In this document: positions 1-8,018 of the stretch, in pieces
Layout of the letters: every line of letters begins with the position of its first letter
Numbering within the stretch: position 1 is the stretch's first letter
DNA from: Thermodesulforhabdaceae bacterium
GTDB taxonomy: Bacteria > Desulfobacterota > Syntrophobacteria > Syntrophobacterales > Thermodesulforhabdaceae
Length of the DNA stretch: 64,000 bases
Assembly: GCA_037482015.1 (NCBI GenBank)
Contig: JBBFKT010000002.1
Span: forward strand, 1 to 64,000
Direction: 5' to 3'
The notes under the pieces: generated by a model
Database searches by the model: none
The model's input: the letters and a program-made list of their open reading frames with translations, nothing else
Told to the model about the DNA's origin: nothing
Made by a program: the position numbers and the translations under genes

Positions 1-428
1 AAGCTCTCGTGATCAAGGCGAAGTGGCGTAAATTCGGCGGTTGTGCAGTAGGGGCGCACGGCCGTGCGCCCCTACATGCACCTGAAAGGGTGACGGTGAT
101 GAACCGGAGCGAGAAGTCAGCAGAGGCCGTAGTAGCTACCTTATGGTGGCGAAGGGCCGAACGAGAAGGAGTGCTCGAGGCCATGTCGATGTTGGACGCA
201 AGGCGTCGGATGTCTGCGCAAGCAGAGTGGGTGGGGGCAACACACGGTGAAGCCGGGTGTGAACTTGCCAGCGACGAAGCGGACAACCCGCGACAGGACA
301 CCGAAGGCACAGGGCCAGGGCTGCTGCAAGCGGTTCTGGCACCTCAACTTCTCGAACCGCCCGTTGGCGGACCCGCATGCCGGGTGGTGTGGGAGGGGAT
401 CGGTCAAACTGACCGCCCCTATCCCAAT
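1..428 (+). mobile_element. Group II intron remnant without reverse transcriptase (3' part with domains V-VI)
   Basis: The stretch is much richer in G+C than everything after it. Positions 354-397 match a bacterial group II intron domain V: ACCGCCCG pairs with CGGGTGGT around an inner GCGGACCCGC segment, followed by GGTGGTGTGGGAGG. Positions 397-428 fold as domain VI (CGGTCA/TGACCG inside GGGG/CCCC), with a candidate bulged branch-point A at 421, seven bases before the putative 3' end near 428. A reading frame at 102 begins like group II intron proteins (MNRSEKSAEAVV) but runs only about 100 codons, and no reverse transcriptase domain is present. I infer an internally deleted, probably immobile copy. 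Its 5' end lies outside the window or is lost. Confidence 0.68.
43..81. repeat. Long perfect palindrome, REP-like hairpin
   Basis: Positions 48-61 (GTAGGGGCGCACGG) are the exact reverse complement of 62-75, giving a 28-base perfect palindrome. It extends to GTGCA (43-47) against TGCAC (77-81) past one unpaired A at 76. It lies inside the intron remnant. The look is that of dispersed palindromic elements of many proteobacteria, but only one copy is seen here, so its repeat status is inferred. Confidence 0.6.
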
Positions 429-465
429 CTATTACGGAGTTTTTAGAACACCCTCCCAGTGTTGG

Positions 466-494
466 TTGACACAGGAAGCCTTTAATGTTAACCA
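466..494 (+). promoter_or_regulatory. Likely bio operon promoter
   Basis: A perfect -35 hexamer TTGACA lies at 466-471. At 17 bases spacing sits TAACCA (489-494), a weak -10 that falls inside the BirA operator, the arrangement expected for repression. The -35 is clear; the -10 is poor and tentative. The bioA start is about 50 bases downstream. Confidence 0.5.
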
Positions 495-515
495 ACATAT
501 CTTGCCAGGTTAACA
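486..515 (+). promoter_or_regulatory. BirA operator in front of bioA
   Basis: TGTTAACC (486-493) and GGTTAACA (508-515) are exact inverted half-sites separated by 14 bases. This is the known BirA box layout (TGTnAACC-N14/16-GGTTnACA). It overlaps the promoter and precedes bioAFD, so the three genes are inferred to be repressed by the biotin ligase-repressor when biotin is plentiful. No birA gene is in the window. Confidence 0.88.
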
Positions 516-541
516 ACAAAGAATAAAATATCGGAGGGATT

Positions 542-1846
542 ATGTCCTGTTCTGATAATGACATCCGCCGCATGTTGGACTTTGATAGAAAACATCTCTG
601 GCATCCTTACACTTCCCCAACAAATCCTCTCCCCGTATATCCCATAGTTGCAACCAGGGGCACCAGACTGATCCTTGCAGATGGGAGAGAACTCATTGAC
701 GGTATGAGTTCCTGGTGGTGTGTAATTCATGGCTATGGTCATCCTGAACTGGTAAAAGCTGCCGTGGATCAAGTTCAACGAATGTCTCACGTAATGTTTG
801 GTGGCATTACTCATCCGCCGGCCGTTGAACTGGGTGAACTCCTTCTCAGTATTGTCCCCGAGGGGCTTACTAAGATCTTCTTCTGTGATTCCGGTTCTGT
901 TTCGGTCGAAGTGGCGATGAAGATTGCCATTCAATATTGGCATGCACTGGGAAAGCCGGAAAAAAAGCACTTCGTCACGATCCGCTCCGGATATCACGGG
1001 GACACTTTTGGAGCCATGAGCGTATGCGATCCAATAACGGGGATGCATAGGCTTTTCAGAGGATTTTTGCCGCAGAACTTTTTCGCCGATGCGCCCCAGT
1101 GTAGATTTCACGATCCCTGGGATGAAAATGACATAAGAAGTCTGGAAAACCTGCTAGATCAACATGCTCATGAAACCGCTGCCATTATCCTCGAACCAGT
1201 TGTGCAGGGTGCAGGGGGCATGAGATTTTACAATCCGATGTATGTGCGTCGAGCCTACGAGCTTTCAAGAAAATGGGATGTTCTTTTCATAGCCGATGAA
1301 ATAGCAACAGGTTTTGGACGGACGGGGCGGATGTTTGCTTGCGAATGGGCTGGTATAACCCCTGATGTTATGTGCCTTGGCAAGGCACTTACAGGTGGCA
1401 TGATGACTCTCGCTGCCACTCTTACAACTGACTCTGTGGCAAATGTTATCGGCAATGGGGATCCTGGGATTTTCGCTCATGGTCCCACCTTTATGGCGAA
1501 TCCACTGGCATGTGCGGTGGCTAAAGCCAGCGTTAAGTTACTTCTTTCGTCTCCATGGAAAGAACGGGTGGCCAGGATTGAATCACTACTTAAAGAAGGG
1601 CTTCAACCTTGCAAAGATTTGCCCTGCGTGGAAGATGTAAGAGTGCTCGGGGCGATTGGTGTTGTGGAAACTAGAGATCCGGTTGATGTCGCTTACTTAC
1701 AGAGGCTCTTTGTAGAGAGAGGTGTTTGGGTCCGCCCATTCTGGAAGCTTGTCTATGTTATGCCACCTTACGTGATTGAAGAAGAGGAATTAAAGAAACT
1801 ATGTCTTGCCATTTGCGAGGTTATGGCGATATGGAACAACAAATAG
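542..1846 (+). CDS. bioA: Adenosylmethionine-8-amino-7-oxononanoate aminotransferase
   Basis: PLP enzyme that moves the amino group of S-adenosylmethionine to 8-amino-7-oxononanoate (KAPA), giving 7,8-diaminopelargonate in biotin synthesis. It is 434 aa, the usual length. The class III aminotransferase layout is visible: the SSWW substrate-site motif at residues 56-59, DE at 252-253 in [12 protein letters not shown], and the PLP lysine K281 in CLGKALTGG. The ATG follows a clear GGAGGG ribosome site. It is the first gene of bioAFD, behind a BirA operator, and its end overlaps the start of bioF. bioB and bioC are not here and must lie elsewhere. Confidence 0.96.
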   Translation: MSCSDNDIRRMLDFDRKHLWHPYTSPTNPLPVYPIVATRGTRLILADGRELIDGMSSWWCVIHGYGHPELVKAAVDQVQRMSHVMFGGITHPPAVELGELLLSIVPEGLTKIFFCDSGSVSVEVAMKIAIQYWHALGKPEKKHFVTIRSGYHGDTFGAMSVCDPITGMHRLFRGFLPQNFFADAPQCRFHDPWDENDIRSLENLLDQHAHETAAIILEPVVQGAGGMRFYNPMYVRRAYELSRKWDVLFIADEIATGFGRTGRMFACEWAGITPDVMCLGKALTGGMMTLAATLTTDSVANVIGNGDPGIFAHGPTFMANPLACAVAKASVKLLLSSPWKERVARIESLLKEGLQPCKDLPCVEDVRVLGAIGVVETRDPVDVAYLQRLFVERGVWVRPFWKLVYVMPPYVIEEEELKKLCLAICEVMAIWNNK

Positions 1847-3033
1847 AAAGCTTAGTCTTAGAAAATTTTGCCTGTCAGGATCAGGATAAATTCAGCTTCG
1901 TCGATGAAGAATTAAAAACTAGAAAGGCATCTCACCGTCTAAGAACTCTAACTCCAGTGATTCCAATTTCAGCAACAGAAGTAGAAATTTCCGGAAAGCG
2001 AATGATCTCCTTTGCTTCAAACGACTACCTTGGTTTGTCCAAACACCCCTTTCTTAAAGAGCGCGCTATCGAATATATTATGCGTTACGGCACTGGCTCC
2101 ACGGCATCTAGACTTGTTTGTGGAACCTACGACTGCATGGAGGCGCTGGAAACGAAGCTAGCCATCATGAGCGACACTGAAAGAGCTCTTGTATTGCCAT
2201 CTGGCTTTCAGACCAATGTGAGTCTTCTTCCAGCACTTGCCAGCAGAAATTCTTTAATAGTTTCCGATGAGTTGAATCATGCAAGTATTGTAATTGGGTG
2301 CCGGCTTGCTCGATGCGCCGTTGAAATTTTTCCTCATAATAACTATGAAGCCCTTGAGAGAATACTTGCTAATCGCCGAAATCAGTTTGATCGAACAATT
2401 GTTGTCACAGAAAGTGTTTTTTCAATGGATGGCGACTGTGCTGACATCCCGAGACTCGTAGATATAGCCCGTAAATTCTCAGCCATTTTGGTCATTGATG
2501 AAGCTCATGCTGTTGGCGTTATGGGTCCTAACGGTATGGGGCTTTCGGTAGAACAAGGTGTGGACATTATCATGGGCACCTTTAGCAAGGCTTTGGGGGC
2601 AAGTGGAGCTTATCTAGCGTGCTCCAGAAAAATGGCAGATTATCTTATAAATTGCTGTTCCGGCTTTATTTATTCAACAGCTTTGCCTCCAGCGGTTATA
2701 GGCGCCATTGACGCCGCACTGGATATGTTACCGACCATGGATAAAACGAGAGAAGAACTTCAGCAGAAAGCTATTTTTGTGCGTAAGTCTCTTAATGGGC
2801 TTGGTTTTAATACAGGACGATCAACTACTCACATTATTCCGGTTATTGTTGGGGACGAGCGTTCGGCTCTTGATCTTTCAAATCATCTTCGTAGTTGCGG
2901 CGTTTTTGCTCTTGCTTTTCGCCCCCCTACGGTAGCTCCTGGAACAAGTAGAATAAGAGTATCCCTCAGTGCTGCTCATTCCTGGGAAGAGATTGAAAAA
3001 CTTGTGGAGGCTTTTTCTTCATGGGTGAAATAG
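1831..3033 (+). CDS. bioF: 8-amino-7-oxononanoate synthase
   Basis: Condenses pimeloyl-ACP (or CoA) with L-alanine to make KAPA, the substrate of the preceding gene. From the ATG at 1831 it is 400 aa. The alpha-oxoamine synthase features are clear: [10 protein letters not shown] at 61-70, the [13 protein letters not shown] segment, DEAHAVGV near 223, and the PLP lysine K253 in [11 protein letters not shown]. An in-frame ATG at 1801 would add ten residues and overlap bioA by 46 bases. I prefer 1831, which overlaps by 16. Its 3' end overlaps bioD by 13 bases, so the three genes look translationally coupled. Confidence 0.94.
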   Translation: MEQQIESLVLENFACQDQDKFSFVDEELKTRKASHRLRTLTPVIPISATEVEISGKRMISFASNDYLGLSKHPFLKERAIEYIMRYGTGSTASRLVCGTYDCMEALETKLAIMSDTERALVLPSGFQTNVSLLPALASRNSLIVSDELNHASIVIGCRLARCAVEIFPHNNYEALERILANRRNQFDRTIVVTESVFSMDGDCADIPRLVDIARKFSAILVIDEAHAVGVMGPNGMGLSVEQGVDIIMGTFSKALGASGAYLACSRKMADYLINCCSGFIYSTALPPAVIGAIDAALDMLPTMDKTREELQQKAIFVRKSLNGLGFNTGRSTTHIIPVIVGDERSALDLSNHLRSCGVFALAFRPPTVAPGTSRIRVSLSAAHSWEEIEKLVEAFSSWVK

Positions 3034-3647
3034 TTAAAGATTTGCCAGAACGACTTTTCGTGACAGGAACCGACACAGGGGTTGGGAAAACTCTTATCTG
3101 TGCGGCTCTCATGGTTAGTTTTGATAATGTCTATTATTGGAAGCCTGTTCAGACCGGAAGTGAGGAAGGCACTGATACTGAATGGATTAGAAACGTCACA
3201 GGACTTCCGTCGGAACGCTTCATACCTGAAGCTTACTGTTTGAAGAAGCCTTTGTCGCCTCACGCCGCTGCGGAGCTAGAAGGAATAACCCTGGACCCTT
3301 TTGCTATAGTTCCTCCGGTTGTAAATGGAAGACTGATTGTTGAAGGAGCCGGGGGAGTTATGGTGCCGCTCAATAGCCATTATTTTATGCTGGATCTCAT
3401 GAAGTTCTTTGGCTTTCCCGTTTTGGTTGTATCCAGGAGCACTCTGGGAACCATCAATCACACTTTGCTTACCCTTATGGCTCTGAGAAACGCTGGATTA
3501 GATGTGGCGGGAGTGGTTTTAAATGGTCCTCTTAACGAATCTAACAAAAAAGCAATTGAACATTTTGGCAAAGTATCGGTAGTAGCCCAGGTGGAGCCTC
3601 TGGATACCATCAAATTAGATACCCTCCGAAAAGCCATTATGAAATAG
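3021..3647 (+). CDS. bioD: ATP-dependent dethiobiotin synthetase
   Basis: Closes the ureido ring of dethiobiotin from diaminopelargonate, CO2 and ATP. It is 208 aa, slightly short for the family. The P-loop GTDTGVGKT is at residues 16-24. Further family motifs are WKPVQTGS near residue 40, VEGAGGVMVPL near 107 and an LNGPL segment near the C-terminus. It starts inside the end of bioF and ends the biotin operon; no strong terminator follows. The last step (BioB) is not encoded in the window. Confidence 0.94.
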   Translation: MGEIVKDLPERLFVTGTDTGVGKTLICAALMVSFDNVYYWKPVQTGSEEGTDTEWIRNVTGLPSERFIPEAYCLKKPLSPHAAAELEGITLDPFAIVPPVVNGRLIVEGAGGVMVPLNSHYFMLDLMKFFGFPVLVVSRSTLGTINHTLLTLMALRNAGLDVAGVVLNGPLNESNKKAIEHFGKVSVVAQVEPLDTIKLDTLRKAIMK

Positions 3648-3763
3648 GTTTTATTTTATCGTCCAGAGCCCTTGTGTTATATGGAAGTGATGTTAAGGGT
3701 TGGGAGACGTAAATTGCTTATCTTGACTAGATCTGTAGAAGGGCTTGAGCCTGCGATTTTACT

Positions 3764-5122
3764 ATGATTCTTAAGATTTTGCCCCCCTCAGTTTATTCGG
3801 ATGTTCGGGACATTTTTAAGAACAGTTGGCCAGTTCTTGGCGTGATGATTTCCAACTTCATTGTGGGATACACGGACGTTTACGTGGCCGGACTTATCGG
3901 TCATCGGACTCAAGCGGTAGTAGGACTTGTTAATCAGATATTCTTTCTTTCTATCATTGTGGGAAACGCAATGGCTGTTGGGACTGTTGCATTGGTTTCC
4001 AGAGCATTTGGTAAGGGGGATGAAGATCTGGTTCACAAGTTGATTTCGCAAAGCATGGTTATTGCCTTCGTTTTGGGAGGGCTTATTTCATGCGGGATAT
4101 GCGTTTTTGCGTCGGAGCTTGTATCTAATTTTCGCATTCCTGAAGAACTAACATTAGAAGCAGTATCGTTTCTTAGAGTTTTTGCTATCGCTATATTTCC
4201 AAATTATATCATCATCGTAGGTAGCGCTATCTTGCGATCTACGAATAAGCCTCATAAAGCCTTTGCTGTGATAGGCTGTTCTACTCTTATTAACATTCCC
4301 GGGGATTTTTTGTTGACCTTCGGCATTGGCAATTTTCACGGCTTAGGGTCTCTCGGTATTGCTTGCTCCACCGTTATAGCTCTCACAGTGGGAGCCTTTA
4401 TTACTATATGGTTTGTCCTAAAACCCTATGGACTTAAAATAGAATCTCATCTTCGCTCCTTTTCTAAGTATTGGCTCTGGAAAATAATTCAGATAAGCTG
4501 GCCATCCGCTGTGCTTCAGCTAGCCTTCCAGGGAGGCACCCTTGTGCTTTATCGCTATCTTGCGGCTCTAGGATCTTATGGAACCATTGCAATGGCTGCA
4601 TACACCAATGGAATTCGCATTGAATCAATCATTTTCCTGCCAGCTTTTGCTGTAAATATGGCGGTTGCAGTTCTTGTTGGACAGTCGCTTGGCAGAAAAT
4701 CTATAGACCAGGCTAGGCGCATTGCTTATACCGCTGCTGTGGGAACCATAGTTATTCTCTCTCCTGTAGCTTTATTTTTATTTTTCAAAGCTCCTTTTGT
4801 TGCCACCTGGCTTTCCAATAATCCAAGTGTGTGTGAAGAAACCGCTCAGTATATTCGTATCAATACGGCTTTTTATCCTCTACTTGTCATGAGCATAATT
4901 TTCGGGGGTGCTATGCAGGGAGCAGGGGATACTCGAGGAGCCATGTGGATTATTATAGCGGCAGTGTGGATTATAAGAGTGCCTCTTGCCGGTATACTTG
5001 CTCTCGCTCTCTCCTGGGGTGCTGTCGGAGTATGGTGGGCTATGGGATTTTCTATGACTTTTCAAGGAATTTCGATGTTTTTAAGATTTCGCACCTCCGC
5101 CTGGTATCATCCATTTAAGTGA
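3764..5122 (+). CDS. MATE family multidrug efflux transporter
   Basis: A 452-residue, almost wholly hydrophobic protein with about 12 membrane segments in two similar halves, as in Na+ or H+ driven MATE (NorM/DinF) exporters. Visible features include the early NSWPVLGVMISNFIVGYTDV segment, typical of the first MatE repeat, and SWPSAVLQLAFQ opening the second. Substrate cannot be told from sequence. It stands alone after bioD by a 116-base gap. The ATG has only a weak ribosome site, so the exact start is less certain than the family. Confidence 0.88.
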   Translation: MILKILPPSVYSDVRDIFKNSWPVLGVMISNFIVGYTDVYVAGLIGHRTQAVVGLVNQIFFLSIIVGNAMAVGTVALVSRAFGKGDEDLVHKLISQSMVIAFVLGGLISCGICVFASELVSNFRIPEELTLEAVSFLRVFAIAIFPNYIIIVGSAILRSTNKPHKAFAVIGCSTLINIPGDFLLTFGIGNFHGLGSLGIACSTVIALTVGAFITIWFVLKPYGLKIESHLRSFSKYWLWKIIQISWPSAVLQLAFQGGTLVLYRYLAALGSYGTIAMAAYTNGIRIESIIFLPAFAVNMAVAVLVGQSLGRKSIDQARRIAYTAAVGTIVILSPVALFLFFKAPFVATWLSNNPSVCEETAQYIRINTAFYPLLVMSIIFGGAMQGAGDTRGAMWIIIAAVWIIRVPLAGILALALSWGAVGVWWAMGFSMTFQGISMFLRFRTSAWYHPFK

Positions 5123-5260
5123 AAGTTCTTTTAGCAATAGAGTTCGCAAATTATTTAGCTCCTTAAGGATGTAAATTTCCTATTTGATTGTCCTATTGTT
5201 TCAATCTAACGGTTTCTTGTCAAATTAGTGTTGTCAACCCCTTAGAGGAGGAAGCAAATC

Positions 5261-6583
5261 ATGGAAGTGACAGCCTTGCAGCCGAGGAAAATTTCGGAGG
5301 ATATCAAGAATTATCTCAATAAGCTTAATCTTTCTTACTGCCTTACCTGCGGCACCTGTTCTAACGGATGCCCCATTACGGGAAATCCTGGAGCAGAGGG
5401 ACTTGATATAAGGAAAGCTCTCAGGATGATCGCTCTGGGACTTATAGACGAATTGGTGAATTCTAAATTCCCGTGGTTATGCACGGGGTGTGGACGGTGT
5501 GCTCAGTCCTGTCCTATGAATATTGACATTCCGTATATTATGCTCCACATGAAGCATCTTCGCCCGAGGGATCAAGTTCCGGGTATTTTGCATAAAGGGG
5601 TTGAAAAGTGTCTAGCCACAGGTAACAACCTTGCTATACCAGAAGAAGATTATCTGTTCCTTATGCATGACATGGGTAACGAACTTGCCGATGAGTGTTG
5701 CCCGGGATTTTATGTGCCTATAGATAAAGAAGGTGCCGATATTCTCTTTTTCCCAAACTCCAAAGAAGTCTTTTCTGACAATGAAGATATGAAATGGTGG
5801 TGGAAAATCTTCTACGCCGCTAAGGAAAACTGGACTATTCCGCTCACCAACTGGGAGGCTGTTGACTGGGGAATCTTTACCGGTAATTACGAAGCGAACA
5901 TGGAACTTGCCCGTCGCAAGATTGAGCATATGAAAAGACTTGGTATAAAGCGTATGATAATGCCCGACTGTGGAGGAGGCTCTTACGGGTGCCGAGTTGG
6001 TATGAAACATCTTTGTGAAATGGATCCATCCAACAGGGTGCACTTCATTTATCTTTATGAGTATCTTGTTGAACTGATCAAATCAGGTCGAATTAAGCTC
6101 GATAAAAGTGTCCATGCCGGAAAGGTTTTCACCTGGCACGATTCATGTAAGCATGGGCGCGAACTGGAACGACATTTTGGGAAGGGCTTTTATGATGAAC
6201 CTCGCTGGATAATTCAGCAATGTGTTGACGATTTTGTGGATATGGAACCCAATCGTTCCCTTTCTTTTTGCTGTGGAGCCGGTAGTGGTAACTGGCCTAC
6301 TCCATACGAAGACGATGCTGCATGGCATGGCAGAAGGAAATACGAATCGATCAAGAACAGTGGTGCTAATGTTGTCGTGGTGGGCTGCTCCAACTGCCGT
6401 GACCAGCTTATGAGGCGAATCCCGAAGTATTTCACAGATTACCCCTATGAAGTTAAATATATCTGGCAGTTGGTAGCGGAATCTCTTGTTATTGAACCAT
6501 GGAGTGATGAAGAGATTGAAGCGGCTCAGAAGGAAGCCGCCGCACAATGGGAACGGCTCGGCTTCTCTCCTGAGGAAGAGTAA
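5261..6583 (+). CDS. HdrD/DsrK/TmcB-like (Fe-S)-binding oxidoreductase
   Basis: A 440-residue soluble protein with two N-terminal [4Fe-4S] ferredoxin motifs: C27, C30, C33, C37 and C74, C77, C80, C84. A C-terminal CCG domain follows (HDSC ... CCGAGSGNW ... GCSNC), the cysteine pattern that binds the special [4Fe-4S] centre of heterodisulfide reductase subunit HdrD/HdrB. The first CCG repeat (PDCGGGSYGC) is degenerate. Relatives in sulfate reducers are DsrK and TmcB, which pass electrons between membrane and cytoplasm. No membrane or cytochrome partner lies beside it, so the exact complex is unknown. The ATG follows GAGGAGG. An inverted repeat after the stop may end the transcript. Confidence 0.8.
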   Translation: MEVTALQPRKISEDIKNYLNKLNLSYCLTCGTCSNGCPITGNPGAEGLDIRKALRMIALGLIDELVNSKFPWLCTGCGRCAQSCPMNIDIPYIMLHMKHLRPRDQVPGILHKGVEKCLATGNNLAIPEEDYLFLMHDMGNELADECCPGFYVPIDKEGADILFFPNSKEVFSDNEDMKWWWKIFYAAKENWTIPLTNWEAVDWGIFTGNYEANMELARRKIEHMKRLGIKRMIMPDCGGGSYGCRVGMKHLCEMDPSNRVHFIYLYEYLVELIKSGRIKLDKSVHAGKVFTWHDSCKHGRELERHFGKGFYDEPRWIIQQCVDDFVDMEPNRSLSFCCGAGSGNWPTPYEDDAAWHGRRKYESIKNSGANVVVVGCSNCRDQLMRRIPKYFTDYPYEVKYIWQLVAESLVIEPWSDEEIEAAQKEAAAQWERLGFSPEEE

Positions 6584-6596
6584 CATCCCATAATAC

Positions 6597-6638
6597 CTCG
6601 AAGAGCTGGGTTCCTCCCCATTGCCCATGCTCTTCGAG
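6597..6638 (+). terminator. Stem-loop after the HdrD-like gene
   Basis: CTCGAAGAGC (6597-6606) pairs perfectly with GCTCTTCGAG (6629-6638) around a 22-base loop. A run of seven T's lies about 18 bases further on. The T tract is too far for a classical intrinsic terminator, so it may be an RNA-stabilising or weak termination structure. Confidence 0.45.
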
Positions 6639-6726
6639 AGTAAATTTTCATCGTCTTTTTTTAAGGCTTATAGGTTCTTTTTGGAAAATGTGTAAATGCA
6701 CCTTGATGGCAAGGCTGGGGTTTCAA

Positions 6727-7431
6727 CTATATCATTAGTTCACAAACGACGTCGTAAGCCCAGAATTCAGATCCCGCAGGGAAACTGCCATAAATAAGAT
6801 AAAATAGGGGTGATAATTTGTGTTTAACTTGCTGTTCTTCCGGCACATTGAGTCTTTTTATAGAAAGAGGTTGACGATGGATTGTCTTTTTTTCCATGTC
6901 CAAGAGCTTTACATAACACTTTCTTCCTTCTAATTCCTCTCGCGAATTTACGAATGCGCCAATTAGAATAGTTCCCCCTTTGGAAGTTTTAAAAGCCTGG
7001 GCATAGGAATCAAAAAGCTTAGTTACAGGGGCAATAAGCTGAGTATCTCCTGGAGGTGAATGTTTAGATGGAGAAGGGCCCTGTTTTGTTGGTTTACCTT
7101 CAGCTATTGTAATATTCCTCCTTTTTTTCAAAAAATCCATAAGAATAACCAGATTATCACCCGTTGGTCCTTCTATAGCCTTCGATAGAAGATATTGTGA
7201 ATCAATATCGGCGTGCATTATTCTTTCCTCGATAGTTTGAATATCCGCCATGCTTAGTCCTACAGTGCCGCCTGGGGCATCGAACTTTATCTCGTTTCCC
7301 TTTTTCCAGCAGTATGGAAAAGTGAGAGTATTACCGTTGTGAAGTGTTGCCATAATATCACCACCGTGCGCAATACTCGCCATAAAAGCCCAAAATACAA
7401 CCCCCAAAGTAGCAACTATCTTTTTTTGCAT
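6727..7431 (-). CDS. Secreted protein of unknown function
   Basis: I do not recognise this 234-residue protein. Its first 23 residues form a Sec signal peptide (two lysines, a hydrophobic core, likely cut after AHG). There is no lipobox, so it is probably periplasmic. Residues about 25-75 look like a small beta domain (LHNGNTLTF ... GGTVGLSMADIQTIEE), followed by a Pro/Ser/Lys-rich linker near 112-128 and a second folded region to the end. It is divergent from the DUF457 gene at 7500. The ATG follows a purine-rich GGAGGG site. Confidence 0.6.
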   Translation of the reverse strand: MQKKIVATLGVVFWAFMASIAHGGDIMATLHNGNTLTFPYCWKKGNEIKFDAPGGTVGLSMADIQTIEERIMHADIDSQYLLSKAIEGPTGDNLVILMDFLKKRRNITIAEGKPTKQGPSPSKHSPPGDTQLIAPVTKLFDSYAQAFKTSKGGTILIGAFVNSREELEGRKCYVKLLDMEKKTIHRQPLSIKRLNVPEEQQVKHKLSPLFYLIYGSFPAGSEFWAYDVVCELMI

Positions 7432-7499
7432 CTTTTTCCCTCCTTGTTATACTTTGAAAAGGCTTTTGTTGTATGATATTTTGTCAGTGAAATTAGATT

Positions 7500-8018
7500 T
7501 TGTCTATACTAAAAAAATGTAAAGTGAAAGCCATAAATCATAGAATTACCTCAGCTTCTTTTATACTTATAACGGGCGGATCCTGGCTGGAAGCGTTGTA
7601 TGCTTTTTTACTTGGGAGCATCCCCGACCAGATTGAACGCATAGGATCCAAACGTCTAATGGCGCACCGCAGTTTTTCCCACGATCTTGGATTGTGGATC
7701 GGCTTAATTCTCTTTGTTCTATTTTGCCCCTTTTCGCCTCCGGGATTGATAACAATTCCTTCCGGTTACCTTAAAGGAATTTTCTCCTTTAGAACCTGGG
7801 TGCTTTTCCTTCCAGGTTTATTACATTGTTTTTTCGACATGTTGACCCCTAAGGGTGTTCCTTTCCTGGGAGTTAGGTTGTCCTTTCCCATTCTTAACCA
7901 TGGTATGTGGAAGGAGTATCTTCTTTCATGGAGTTTCCTGTTCGTAGGAGTGGTAGCTCACGCTGAGAGATTTTCCCACATTGTTACGGCACTCTGGAGA
8001 CGTATTGAATTCCCATAA
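7500..8018 (+). CDS. YdjM/DUF457 family membrane-bound metal-dependent hydrolase-like protein
   Basis: A 172-residue membrane protein of the LexA-binding inner-membrane hydrolase family (YdjM, DUF457). Visible marks are NHRITSA at the start, GSIPDQIE, AHRSFSHDLG and HCFFDMLTPKGVP, whose His and Asp residues are the presumed metal ligands, set among four or so membrane segments. The biochemical role of the family is not established. The first start is TTG at 7500; GTG at 7524 would begin just before NHRITSA and fits relatives equally well. Its last 61 bases overlap the end of the convergent BPL_N gene. Confidence 0.72.
   Translation: MSILKKCKVKAINHRITSASFILITGGSWLEALYAFLLGSIPDQIERIGSKRLMAHRSFSHDLGLWIGLILFVLFCPFSPPGLITIPSGYLKGIFSFRTWVLFLPGLLHCFFDMLTPKGVPFLGVRLSFPILNHGMWKEYLLSWSFLFVGVVAHAERFSHIVTALWRRIEFP

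Noticed and set aside
9-446. A 145-codon frame across the first 450 bases
   Set aside because: It runs across the palindrome and intron domain V/VI and resembles no protein beyond a few residues typical of intron-protein starts.
488-1111. Long frame antisense to bioA
   Set aside because: Shadow of bioA in another frame; no homology and no ribosome site.
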